In this document: in pieces, positions 51,151-61,537 of the stretch | Layout: every line of letters starts with the position of its first letter | Numbering within the stretch: position 1 is the stretch's first letter | Notes under the pieces: model-generated | Told to the model about the DNA's origin: nothing | The model's database searches: none | The model's input: only the letters and a program-made list of their open reading frames with translations | DNA from: Lepidodermella squamata | Taxonomy: Eukaryota > Gastrotricha | Reading direction: 5' to 3' | DNA length: 64,000 nucleotides | Assembly: GCA_047495785.1 (NCBI GenBank) | Contig: JBLDXI010000023.1 | Span: 930,001-994,000 of the forward strand | Made by a program: the position numbers and the translations under genes

Positions 51151-52479
51151 ATAATCTACCTACATTGGGCCTCGTTTTGTACTTGACCGAGACTTTTCCA
51201 CTGGTTGGTATTTTTGTAACGTTGTTCTTTGTTCTTACTGTTTATTTCTCTAGAACTTTTCCTTAGAACTATTTGTTATAATTTTACGATTATTTCCAAT
51301 TTTCAAGCTCAAACTTTTTTAATACGTAGCAACATTTTACACAAGTCAAGTTTTGAAACTTGATCGGGTCAAGAAGTGAAATGTATGCATGCGTGTTTTC
51401 TCATTTGCATATGCACAGCGTCCTCGCGGCCACAAAATCATGAAATTTCAAGATGTCTGTAATAATCAATTTTGGAGACTCGTGACTAGCGCGCCTTCCA
51501 TGACATTATAATATGCTATAATAGAGCTCTAAACTTTCGTTTTTCGCGATTGCCAATTACAGCTCATTATAGAGGTGCAATAAGCAATAGCTTTATGAGC
51601 TATTATTTGTCAGCTAAAAATCGCTGAAATTCTCTCAATTATAGCCTTTCAGTAATGTTTTTTTTTCGCTAGGGTCACTACTTCAGTCTTTTGCGCATAC
51701 ACTACATGCTTGATTAAAAAATGATGCTGTGACGTTTCGGAGTTAATGCCTCCCTCGAATAATTGCCGATTTTTCACTATATTTCGGGAATATTTCGGGA
51801 GTCGGGAAAAAACAACAGCCATTGCTATTATTCGATAAAATACGGTTGGCAATTGCCTTCGGGTCCGAAAAAAATGTTGGCAACTCAAATGGAAAACCAC
51901 CCTCACCATCAAGTGCCCCCAACGAGGCCCCCGATCAGAGCAATCCAATTTACGCATAAAAACCAGCTTGCTACTAGCGATTAGCAGTATATCAACTGGA
52001 AATTGTGACTTCTTTTCCATTGTTGTGTGACATCACGATTAATATAGCGACAGTCTTTCATAGAGACCAATTGGTCCAACTTAGAGATTTGATTTAGTCG
52101 AGATAGTGAAAAACCACACTTTTATAGAGACAAAATTGGATAGAGACGCCAGAAATAACATAGAGACGAATCGATCCGCGATAGTGACAAAGTGATCTTA
52201 CATAGTGACAAAAACATTTCGAGCCCTTTAAAACCTTTTAAAATTTACAATATTTTTCATTCTCTTTTCTGGTCTAGCCGAGCAGGGAGGGTAGATACCC
52301 CTCCCCATAGAACGATCACAAAGTTAGGCCTGAGGCGCTTATGTTGCTTTGAAAATTTTTAACGTCGACATTCTCCGGAGAACAGAGCGACGCTGGTCTA
52401 TTCCATAACGCATGATGAGTTTGCACTAACGCGGTTAGTTGGTAGTGGCTATATTGTATATTGCAACATTCGAATTAAC
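51151..52479. other. Intergenic region, no gene seen
   Basis: No coding sequence recognised. It includes the degenerate ATAGAGAC repeat cluster listed separately and several short AT-rich palindromes around 51510-51620. Confidence 0.4.
52058..52215. repeat. Degenerate ATAGAGAC/ATAGTGAC repeat cluster
   Basis: CATAGAGACC, TATAGAGACA, GATAGAGACG and CATAGAGACG, then GATAGTGAAA, GATAGTGACA and CATAGTGACA, follow each other at irregular 12-40-base spacing, all in one orientation. The unit is too loose for a normal microsatellite. Function unknown. Confidence 0.55.
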
Positions 52480-54938
52480 TTAGATTGCTGAATCTAGCCT
52501 TTCGACTTTCACTGTAACTGGTAGCAGCATAACGAAACCCATTAGCCCGGAATAGACAAGCTCAATGAAAGCTAATACTGCGTTGAACACGCACGGCTTG
52601 TTGTAATTCGTAACTAAAACAAGCACAACAACACCGGCAGCTAGCATAGTCAGTGCATTAACGGCAGCCGATCTGATTAGCTTGCAACTTAGAGCGAATT
52701 CATTAGGCATGGTGCGACGCCTAAGATCAAGCGAGAACATATTCGCTAGTAATAAAAGTCCGAAATTGAACGTGAGAATAGCCCCGAGCCAGTAGCTTAT
52801 ATTCTCCGAAGTACAAAGCATGACGTCCAGCTCAAAATAAGTGTCTGCCGCATCATCAAACGCCACCGGGTTCCGATAAGAGAATATTCGCATCGGCTCC
52901 TTGATGATCCAGAGGAGCAAGACGATGGCATTCACAGCCAGAGCTGCGCTTAGACCTTGCGACATTTGCAACTCGTTCTCTGTCACTTACGAGTATAGAA
53001 ACAAGTCTTTGAACGACGAGTCCTTTCATCTCGTAAGACAAATCACTAGGTCCTACTCTCGAAGAGCATTTCAACTTCGCGAGCTGGTTAACATAACGAA
53101 TAGCTCGATTATGGACTTGATAGGTTCTCACACGAACAAACTTGCTATATACAAGGATTTGGCTGAAAATCAAACTGTGAAAAATGCTCAAGCTTATTGA
53201 TATCAAAAGTATCCTCCATCTGCACTCCGTTGCCGGGGCGTAATCATGCCCTATGACTAAGAAAATCGCCGATGCGTTCAGGCCCAAGCAGGCGATGAAA
53301 ACAAAGCTCTTCTTCCAATTGACGTAGAACATCTCAGGTTTTCCTCGGGTTGCTGCTAAGAGAAGTAGGATCTGGATCAAAGTCAAAGAGACCGCTAAAG
53401 ATGTTACGATGCCGCGCAAAATAGCGCCGCAAGATCCAATTCGTATCTCGATGTTAGTCAGATCTCTCGGAGGCAGTCCAGTGTTCGTTGCCCAGATGGG
53501 TCCATTATCGGTTTGAAACAGAAAGTAAAGCTTCTCATAGTCATACGTTAGATGGGCAACTTGCCGCGACTGCAACTTGTAGGCTTGAATTATTGGAATA
53601 TCTTGATACATCTCTCCATTGATGTCTCTCTTGATTCTAGGATTTCGAAATCCTACTGCTTCGAGCTCCGCGGTACTTTTTCGGACTACCTCATATATTA
53701 CGCGCTTGTACATCGGATCTTTAAAGTCCGTCAGTGAAAGATTGTAATCCTGGTTTAACGTCGCTTCAGTTTTGTTCAGAACGAGCAGCGTAAACATATT
53801 TGCGTCATGTTCACCGTAACGATCGAGACCTGATGCCGAAGTGTAACCCAACTCGCGGCGTTTCCTGTTCACCAAATTTTCGTATTCGGAAGGGCTCATC
53901 CCGAGACTGGATTGTTTCGGAATATCGGAAGCCACGAGTGGAATGCCAATGGCGAACATCGCTGATAGCTGAATATCTACAATTTCTCTAGAGCAGTTAT
54001 CTGAAATGTATTGATCTCGCGGTAAGTTCCATGTCAAGCATGCTGAAAGCGAGACAATGAAATGGTACAATGGCGGTCTCATACCATTGTTATAGGCCTT
54101 GCATAGAAATATCTGGCATTCCCAAGCTCCGGATGGGAATATTAAGATAATTCTTACGTTTTGTAAAGGCTGGAGATCAGAGTCTTCCAAATCATCAAAC
54201 CACGAAGCTCGAACGATTTCTGTGACGACAATGTTGTTCGCTGTCAGTAGCTTGAAGGTCTCATCGGCCAGCATTGAAACGTCCCTGAAAAACCAGGTGT
54301 ATGCCATGCCGAGGCGTTTCCAATTGCCAATCCGTTTGATGCAGTCGAGAATCGCGTATTTATTCGCGCTAACCGTTCCTAAGATTGTATATAGGTTGTT
54401 GTAGAACTTCGATCTTCGAGATTCGATAAAAGGACCAGCGCAGCTTTCCGAAATCTGATTTTTTCGAAGGGACGGAATGGGTACAAAAAATCTGAAAATT
54501 TCTGAGATAAATCCTAATTTTATAGCGATAGGTTAAAGGTAGAAAATTCGAGTGCGAATAAAAAGCCTTCGGATCTCGAAAAAAAACAAAAGAAATTACC
54601 ATGACCATGCTAATTGCGCGGAACGTCCCAGCAGAATTGTCGCAACCTGCCGCTGGGCCTGTTACTATGGGTGATAGGTGAGTGTCGTTTGGCAGATCCA
54701 TCTCCGAGAACAGTCTTGCGTATATGTTTAGATTGCCTGCTGTCATTGGATAAGGAAGAATTTCGAAATTCGCTAAAATAACACCAGACTTGTTGACGTA
54801 TTCTATCAGGGCAGCAGGACTGGCGTCTGGTATCCCGGGCTTCAGTGTGATTCCTGGCCACATTAGTCTCGGCTTCGCTGCATAGGTTAATCGCAAAAAA
54901 GTTATCGCCAATACAAAATTGCCGAAATATTTGCACAT
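52480..54938 (-). CDS. Class C (GABA-B-like) G-protein-coupled receptor 2
   Basis: Exon 1 54600-54938 (signal peptide MCKYFGNFVLAITFLRLTYA, start of a Venus-flytrap domain, GCDNSAGTFRAISMVM), a 145-bp intron, exon 2 from 54454 to about 53134 (rest of the domain plus helices 1-3) and exon 3 from about 52985 to 52480 (helices 4-7). About 720 residues. The second splice is uncertain; a donor near 53133 and an acceptor near 52986 keep the frame, and the exon 2 frame otherwise runs on without membrane character. Membrane helices include GIVTSLAVSLTLIQILLLLA, FVFIACLGLNASAIFLVIG, LAVNAIVLLLWII and ALTMLAAGVVVLVLV. Transcribed away from receptor 1, from which it is strongly diverged. Confidence 0.78.
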
Positions 54939-55681
54939 GTTAGCGGGAAAAATCTCTAACTGAGAACTTTCAATAATTATAAGACACGTATCAAATCTGA
55001 ATGAGCTGGTTTGAACGTGACCTGAGTCTCAAAATCGAAACTTTCACGTGAACCGACATCAAGCAGGCAGCAGCACTGTGAACTCAACACAACGCAAAAT
55101 CTGCCTAATTTAAGGAGCGTTGATGTGTCTTGCCGTTTTCGATGCGTGTTGCACGCTCTTGGGTTTCCAAACTTGTTTGTAGCCTCGAATCTTGCTGATA
55201 TATTAGATAAGGTAGAGAGCTAGTTGAGTTGACCGAATTAACGAACCCGCAACCGTATAGTTTCCCGTTCACAGATGCTCACTGGTGGTGATCTGATTCC
55301 ATCTTGTTCAAAGAATTGCGACGGAACCAAGAATTGCTCTGATTTTTTAATGTGAAATTAGCATAGCATGTCCTTTATTTTATCTTTTCCTTCATTAATT
55401 GATCAACAATGACGGCAATATCAATTGAGTACAAGTACAGAGACGAAGAGAAAATGGGAAGGAAAAAAGATAAAAGAAACATCACTCCGGTGTACCCGAT
55501 TCGCCGGGCGCGATGTGAATTGTGTTCACGCCAAGCGAACCGAGTGTCGGTGAAGGACCGGTAGCAAGCTACCTATCCTTATCACCCAACACTTTATAAC
55601 ACTTCCCAAATATATAAATTCATCAACTACAATGTACCGCCAGTAGATAGAGAAGGGTAAGTTCTTTTGTAAGTTCATGAA
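54939..55681. other. Intergenic spacer, no gene seen
   Basis: Upstream region of the minus-strand receptor. TATAATT near 54970-54980 on the minus strand could serve as a TATA element. Nothing else recognised. Confidence 0.35.
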
Positions 55682-55909
55682 TTAATTTTTTGGAACAATT
55701 TTCAAGCCCAAGTGTCCACACGCCTCATCAAAAATATCTAAAATAAATTGCATTTTCTCCCACTCTTGCAATAATAAAGCAGCATCATCTGAGATTGCTA
55801 GTAACATTAGCCACTCATCGTCAGTAAGGGGATTACCTGTTTTCCGTAATTTTACTTACTTGAAGACTAAATTAAATACAGCTATAAATAGCAAGGGCGA
55901 CAAAGTAAT
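55682..55909 (-). pseudogene. LINE (non-LTR) reverse-transcriptase remnant
   Basis: One minus-strand frame with a single internal stop reads LSPLLFIAVFNLVFK, the conserved PLSPLLF block of LINE reverse transcriptases. It then reads LLAISDDAALLLQEWEKMQF and ILDIFDEACGHLGLKI, the (F/Y)ADD-ALL catalytic block and the GLKI block. The Phe/Tyr-Ala before Asp-Asp is Ile-Ser, so the active site is broken. Only about 75 codons remain. Clade cannot be assigned. Confidence 0.8.
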
Positions 55910-56013
55910 TGTTATATTTCTGATTTATTAATTTGAAATCGATAAAATAAAATTTGAATAAAAAAATATTCATAACCAAGTAGCTTCAGAGAATTCAGTT
56001 TAATACCACCTCT

Positions 56014-57438
56014 TCAATTTTTCCATCCTGGCCAGCCTCCGATACTGGGACTGGACCCTAGCGGAATCGCCGGCGTAGTTCCAACACTAGTGGTAGTGGT
56101 AGTAGTTGTTGTAGTAGAACTAGTAGTTCCGACACTAGTCGTTGTTGAGGCAGAGGTCGTCAAATAGAACGGCATCGGTTTAGCTGTGACAGCTCCAGCA
56201 GCTCTTAGAGCGGCTATAGCCCCAGTGTTGCCGTATATCAGCGCCAAGTCAAGTGGAGAAAAGCCTTCGTCATTTAGCGCATTATAATCAGCTCCAGCTT
56301 CAATCAACTCGGTCAAATCACTTGAGATTTCTCGGGCTGAGAGGATGTGCAGAAGAGTATCTCCCCTGCGAAGTTTTCGATTGATATCGTACCCCTTCTG
56401 AACCAGAAGCTTGGCAAAACCGTTGAAATCGTAGTATTTCCAAATAATGGTCAGACACGTGTCGTTGTTCTTGTTCTGAGAATTCACGTCCACTCCAGTG
56501 AAATTTGCAAATCGTCTGACCCGATAGAGAGAAATGTCGGAATTCTTACAAGTCAACAAAAAGGCGCTATTCCCATCATTGTCAACAGCTGACAAATCCG
56601 CACCCGAATCCACGAGAAGATTGACTACACTTTCCGCGTACTCATTAGCTGCCGTAATTAGTGGAGTCTTACCAGTCGATTCTCGATCCTCTAAGCCAAT
56701 GCCAGGAGTTGCGATTAATAATCTTGCCAGATCAACGTCACGTCCACGTGCAGCTAGATGTAGCAATGAATAATTTGCGTATCCGTAAGAGGTTGAATTA
56801 ATCCTGATTTTAACATCGGCCCCTTTCGATATCAAATATTCATAGACTTGAACACGATCTGGCGACTTCAAGTACATGGCTGCGACTGCAAGTGGAGTCC
56901 TGCCTTCGGTATCCTTGTCCGAAACAGAATTCCCAGCCTCCTCAATAGCGAATTTCACCACAGGGAGAGCAGGCATCTTGGAAATCCGACAGGCCTCTAG
57001 AAGGATTTGATCCACGTTTTTGGAAGCTCCTTGCGAAACGAGAAATTTAACGATTTCAAGATTCGTTGCCGTTGCGTCAAGAATCGCCGTTCTTCCGTTC
57101 GCTTCCAAATCGACATCTGCACCGAATTGCACGAGCAATTTAACCAAATCAAGGCGACCTTGTTCAGCTGCAAGCATTAGAGCAGATTTCTTGAATTTCG
57201 GGTGAATCGCATTGGCATCGCCGTCATTTTCGAGTAGAATCTGAAGCATTTCCAGCGAAGCATTAGGAACACTCAAAGCAGCAGCCACCACTGGGATCGG
57301 TTGAAAGTAAGTCAAGGTCTGGCAATCTACATAGTCATCGTGTTGTTCTATTACAAGAGCGTCCCCGCGAGCTTGATTGAGTCGAATCATCTCGCGAACA
57401 GCAGTAGCATTCCCAGCTTTGACTTTTCCAGCGAATTC
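56014..57438 (-). CDS. Ankyrin-repeat protein, type Y, with Thr-rich tail
   Basis: The frame opens after an acceptor-like CATCATTAG and runs from 57438 to the stop at 56014, about 474 residues. The first ATG is 57390, but the preceding residues VKAGNATAVRE are conserved with the 29704 gene, so an upstream exon is likely; I could not find one with a leader. About ten ankyrin repeats (LLENDGDANAIHPKFKKSAL, LLVQFGADVDLE, LLVDSGADLSAVDNDGNSAF, LLVQKGYDINRK) are followed by a tail of Thr and Ser (TTTTTTTTTSVGTTP) ending GGWPGWKN. The tail looks like a mucin-type O-glycosylation region, which would fit an extracellular protein. It lies downstream of the 59536 gene on the same strand. Confidence 0.78.
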   Translation of the reverse strand, partial: EFAGKVKAGNATAVREMIRLNQARGDALVIEQHDDYVDCQTLTYFQPIPVVAAALSVPNASLEMLQILLENDGDANAIHPKFKKSALMLAAEQGRLDLVKLLVQFGADVDLEANGRTAILDATATNLEIVKFLVSQGASKNVDQILLEACRISKMPALPVVKFAIEEAGNSVSDKDTEGRTPLAVAAMYLKSPDRVQVYEYLISKGADVKIRINSTSYGYANYSLLHLAARGRDVDLARLLIATPGIGLEDRESTGKTPLITAANEYAESVVNLLVDSGADLSAVDNDGNSAFLLTCKNSDISLYRVRRFANFTGVDVNSQNKNNDTCLTIIWKYYDFNGFAKLLVQKGYDINRKLRRGDTLLHILSAREISSDLTELIEAGADYNALNDEGFSPLDLALIYGNTGAIAALRAAGAVTAKPMPFYLTTSASTTTSVGTTSSTTTTTTTTTSVGTTPAIPLGSSPSIGGWPGWKN

Positions 57439-57810
57439 CTAATGATATCACATAGAGAAAAAAATGATCAGAGTGGGCACTCAAGCTAAAATTTCAGAAT
57501 CTTAATTTATAGCTGCTACTGCTGCAAATTGCGTAACAGATGTTGCGCACTACGCCAGTGTATTTAAATTATTTCACATTTTTCCAGATTTTCTTTCCAG
57601 ATTTATTCCAGGAAGAATTAATGCCCCTTAGTACTTTTAAATTTGCTTCGGAATGTTAGCAAATAATGGCTTTTACCAGATCGTAGTCAGTACTACTAGC
57701 AAAACTAGCAGCCTACCAATTGGAGAGCCCTCCAATACGCGTAGCCATACGAAATGAGCGTTTGATTGTCGTAACAGTTGGCGCAGGGCAAGAAATGAAG
57801 CAAGACATGA

Positions 57811-58103
57811 CATTGTGGAACCGCTGGTAAGTTGAACTTTGGCGCGCACGCTGATTGGTCAATTTATCGTTGCTAATGACTCCGGAATGAAACAATTTAG
57901 TCGTGCGATCCACTAATAAATTATTTTATATTTATGCAAAAAATGACCTTGCCACTTGCCACACCCTCTGCCCGGTTTCCATTGACCACGAGCGTAAACT
58001 CCATATTAATGGTGGTAAATTGCTGCGGCAAAAAACACTTGTTGCCAAAAATCTTATGGATCGCATAGGCCAACAAGTTTCATCCGGGAGTCATAGCAAT
58101 GTT
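57811..58103. repeat. Second, partial copy of the 2582-2883 MITE family
   Basis: It starts CATTGTGGAACCGCTGGTAA and shares TTTCCATTGACCACGAGCGT, CTCCATATTAAT and AAAAAACACTTGTTGC with the 2582 copy. The right inverted end is missing beyond GGGAGTCATAGCAATG, where the 58106 element begins. Confidence 0.75.
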
Positions 58104-58105
58104 TA

Positions 58106-58297
58106 TATCGTTAGCATCGTTGAATAACTCGGATTCAGGCTTGTTTACATCAATTTCAAGGTTATAGGTGACAAGTAAAAAGCGGCTTTTTACCATGAAC
58201 GAAGAGTCAAAAACAAAAGGCTTTTTACTTTTCATCTATCACCTTGAAATTGATGTGGACAAGCCTAAATTCGAGTTATTCAACGACGCTAACGATA
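58106..58297. mobile_element. 192-bp foldback MITE
   Basis: Nearly the whole element is two inverted arms of about 78 bases. The left arm begins TATCGTTAGCATCGTTGAAT; the right arm read inward begins TATCGTTAGCGTCGTTGAAT; both reach AAGTAAAAAGC. A partial copy is at 15095-15212. Confidence 0.8.
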
Positions 58298-58518
58298 TGT
58301 TATCATTTTGCTATGATCGCCTCGACAATTGTTGCGGGTAAAATAAACAAATAAATATTAACAATAATAATAATAGTAATTAATTATTTATTATATAACC
58401 CATGGGCATCGGTGAATTATTCGAGTCATTTCAAGAATAATGACCTAGGGCCAAGGGTTTTTTTACTTAGACCACCGATGCCGCCAGACAGGGCTGACAG
58501 GTGCGCAATAAGGATTCA

Positions 58519-59463
58519 AAATCCCACCTAGAAACGTCCAGGGTAAAAATTCAAAAATTCCGCCTTTTCCCCCATTTTCTTCACTCAAGTTTAATAAAAT
58601 AGATATTTATGTATTTGAATAATTCAAATACAAACAATTTAATAATTTAATAATTTAACGGTTCAACAAATAACCGTTGAAAAAACAATAGGTCAGGAAA
58701 ATCGACTTTTTTGCCCCTCCGGCGCCTTAGTACCTCCTTAGGGGAGATCTTGAGTCATCTTATTCATCTTTCTGGATCTCTAACCGAAACTCCTGGAAGC
58801 TTCTAATATTGATTTTTGTACTCTACGCACTTGATTTAGTAAAGGAAAGATCTTTTTGAGAGATCATATGTATTCTGTTGGTCTCAGAAGATCTTCTTCC
58901 TTCATCCCAAGACAGGCTATCCTTAGTCACCACGCTAACTTGCCCTGCAAGCTTCTTAAATGACTTTGGGTTGATATGATCTCTCAAAAAGATCTTTCCT
59001 TTACTAAATCAAGTGCGTAGAGTACAAACATCAATATTAGAAGCTTCCAGGAGTTTCGGTTAGAGATCCAGAAAGATGAATAAGATGACTCGAGATCTCC
59101 CCTAAGGAGGTACTAAGGCGCCGGAGGGGCAAAAAAGTCGATTTTCCTGACCTATTGTTTTTTCAACGGTTCTTAGGTAATTCGACTATGCTGAGTTCAG
59201 CGCAATTTACAGAATCGATTTATCCATCATGGTTTTTGCTCTGCAACATAGGGAAGGTCAGGCGACGCGGCGACCGGACTTGACGAAAATTCAAAATTCC
59301 CCCCGTAAATGCATCGCAATGGAAAATATTTTAGAAATTATTAAATTGTTTGTATTTGAATTATTCAAATACATAAATATCTATTTTATTAAACTTGAGT
59401 GAAGAAAATGGGGGAAAAGGCGGAATTTTTGAATTTTTACCCTGGACGTTTCTAGGTGGGATT
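58519..59463. repeat. 945-bp near-perfect inverted repeat (foldback)
   Basis: The outer arms (58519-58641 and about 59332-59463) and inner arms (about 58674-58870 and 58978-59172) are reverse complements with few mismatches. The central loop is about 107 bases. The right arm has about 160 extra bases (59170-59330) that the left arm lacks. A third, single-armed copy at 63415-63672 contains part of that extra piece, so the left arm probably lost it. Non-coding. Confidence 0.85.
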
Positions 59464-59535
59464 TACAAATGTGCTGCATGATAATCCACTCAGATAACAC
59501 ATCATCGTTGGTTTAGGAATAAATAGAGAAATAAA

Positions 59536-61056
59536 TTATAATATCTCAATGTAACCCACCGAGATAAGCGATTCATTCCGCACAGCTTGTACGGCTGATC
59601 GCGTAGTAACTCTGGTCTTCATTGCAACGGTTGATCTTGCCTTGAAAATAGCTCCAACAATCGGCTGCAGACCATCATTAATTGCCTCGTCGTTAGGGGT
59701 TAAAGGCCAAATTTTAGCGGAATTTCTTGCTGCTGATGTCGTCGAAAAAGTGGAAGAACCCGTTGTTGTCGAAGTTACTGGACTGGTCGATGATCTCGTG
59801 ACTAACTCACTGGCCAAGGCAGCCCCTCGTCTTCTCAAATTGCCGAAACTGAATACGCTTCCCATCATTTTCGCGATGTCCAAGGCAGTTTGGCCCCTGT
59901 CATTTGTTGCATTTACATCAGCGCCAAGATCTAGCAAGGCCACAAGAGTGTGCTCCCTATCTCTATCTTGTGCTGCAGACATGAGAGCGGTATAGCCCGC
60001 ATCTTTAGCCCTAACGTTGATATCGTAGCCTTTACTGGCTAAGTACTGCATAATTTCAACAAGAGCCCAGTCGCTCACCTGCCAGCCATTTCGCCATTGA
60101 AGGCGATAGTCGCAGGCTGCAGCTTTCGACCTTGAATTAACGTCATTCTGTCCGATTTCAATGGCAAACTTGATAAACGTTAAAAGGCCCGACCCAGGAC
60201 GATTAATTTGACAAGCTTGAAGCAGCATATTATCACTTTGGTTATTTCGAGCCTGCGCATCCGCTCCTTGGTCGATCAAATATTGGAGTAGACCGATGGA
60301 ATACCCAGTCCTAGCCGCGATCAGCAAAGGCGTGTTGTCTTCCTTGTCTCTCGCATTAACATCCATTTTGAACTGTTCGACCAGTAATTTAGCAAAAGGC
60401 ACGGGATCAATAGTGTCAACCGCGCAAAGTAAGTGAAGGGCCGTTTGTCCGGCGGAGTTTCTGGAATCCGGCGATTCAAGTGGTAACAAGTAGTAAGCTA
60501 GTCGGAGATGTTCTTGAGTGATTGGGCCGTCAAAGGCAACCATCAACGCCGACTGGTTCTTCTGGTCTCGAACATCCGTCCTTGCTCCGTACTTTTCCAC
60601 GAGAAGTCTCGCTAGGTCCAGCCGGCCAACTCTTGCTGCCCAGAGAAATGAAGTTTTTGAATCAGCCCTAGCATCGATCACCTCCACGAAATCTTGACCG
60701 CTTCGCTGTTTGTTGAAGCCATAATTCCTCGCCTCAACATTTGCACCATTTTGCAGTAGTAATTCGACCATTTCGTAGCTCTGATTTGTTCGAATTGCAT
60801 TCACGATAGCCGGGGCTCGGTTTCCTGGTCGGTAAATTGCCGTTGAACTTGCATTAGCAAGGCCCGAATTTAACATTTGCTGAACGGTAGAAATTTGGCC
60901 TGACATAACAGCTTGGCTCAAGGCCTAAATGAACAACTTAAAACCTGAAGATGCCAAGCACGTGAAAGGTCGTACGCTGTCGTAATCGATCGCCCTTGCG
61001 TGAATGATTGTACTCAAGAAACATAATTCAAACAAAATTACGTAGATGGATATCAT
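59536..61056 (-). CDS. Secreted ankyrin-repeat protein, type X
   Basis: Two exons: 60976-61056 (27 codons) and 59536-60924, separated by a 51-bp GT-AG intron (GTACGA ... CATTTAG), both phase 0, giving about 489 residues. Exon 1 encodes a classical signal peptide (MISIYVILFELCFLSTIIHA) ending in Ala-Arg-Ala. Exon 2 opens with ALSQAVMSGQISTVQQML and carries about nine ankyrin repeats (LLLQNGANVEARN, LLVEKYGARTDVRDQKNQSA, YLIDQGADAQARNNQSDNML, LLDLGADVNATNDRGQTALD). A Ser/Thr-rich segment (SSTSPVTSTTTGSSTFSTTS) and a C-terminal part without repeats follow. Ankyrin repeats are normally cytosolic or nuclear, so export is unusual. Homologous to the truncated gene at 28451. Confidence 0.8.
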
Positions 61057-61296
61057 TTGACTTCAAAATTGAGATTCTAAAGAGAAATTATAAATAATGC
61101 TCAAATAACGAGACGTGAACATTATTTCAGCTAATATTGAACAATACTGACACGATTTTACTTCAGCATTCCCATGCGTGGTCAGCCAGATGAGCCTCGA
61201 GGTTTTTTCACTTGAGAGAATAAGTTTTTCTAATGAATCACTACTAAATTGTGTTCACGCTTCGTGTTTTTATGGTCACCCAGTTATGCAGTGTAG

Positions 61297-61436
61297 CCAG
61301 TACGCGTAACCCCAGCCAGCGTTTCCGACGTCGAACACATTGTAGTTGTTGCTAGTGTTGCTCTAGAAACCAGCTTTGTAGCGAGGCGCAGGTAAACAGC
61401 CGGTGGGACCGTGACTATTCCGCCATTTAAGTCGAA
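61297..61436 (-). pseudogene. Aspartic-protease C-lobe fragment
   Basis: The minus strand reads FDLNGGIVTVPPAVYL, as in proteases 1-3 (FEINGGRVTVPPAVYL). It then skips about 40 residues and continues in another frame with sequence equivalent to YNVFDVGN and GWG. Both catalytic motifs are absent. It shows that the protease family once extended to this side of the ankyrin pair. Confidence 0.8.
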
Positions 61437-61450
61437 AGGTGAAGCTGGAA

Positions 61451-61537
61451 AGAGAGGCGAGAGCGAAGACGGCTAGGGTTCATCCGTTCTAGTTCCATCG
61501 ATCCGCAAGGTGAAGACGAAGACCAAAGGGGACCCTT
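61451..61537. repeat. Partial CTAGAGAGCGAAGTA-family repeat
   Basis: GAGAGCGAAGACGGCTAGGG at the left and AGTTCCATCGATCCG plus GACCAAAGGGGACCCTTA at the right match the copies at 24262 (reverse complement) and 26119. Confidence 0.5.
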
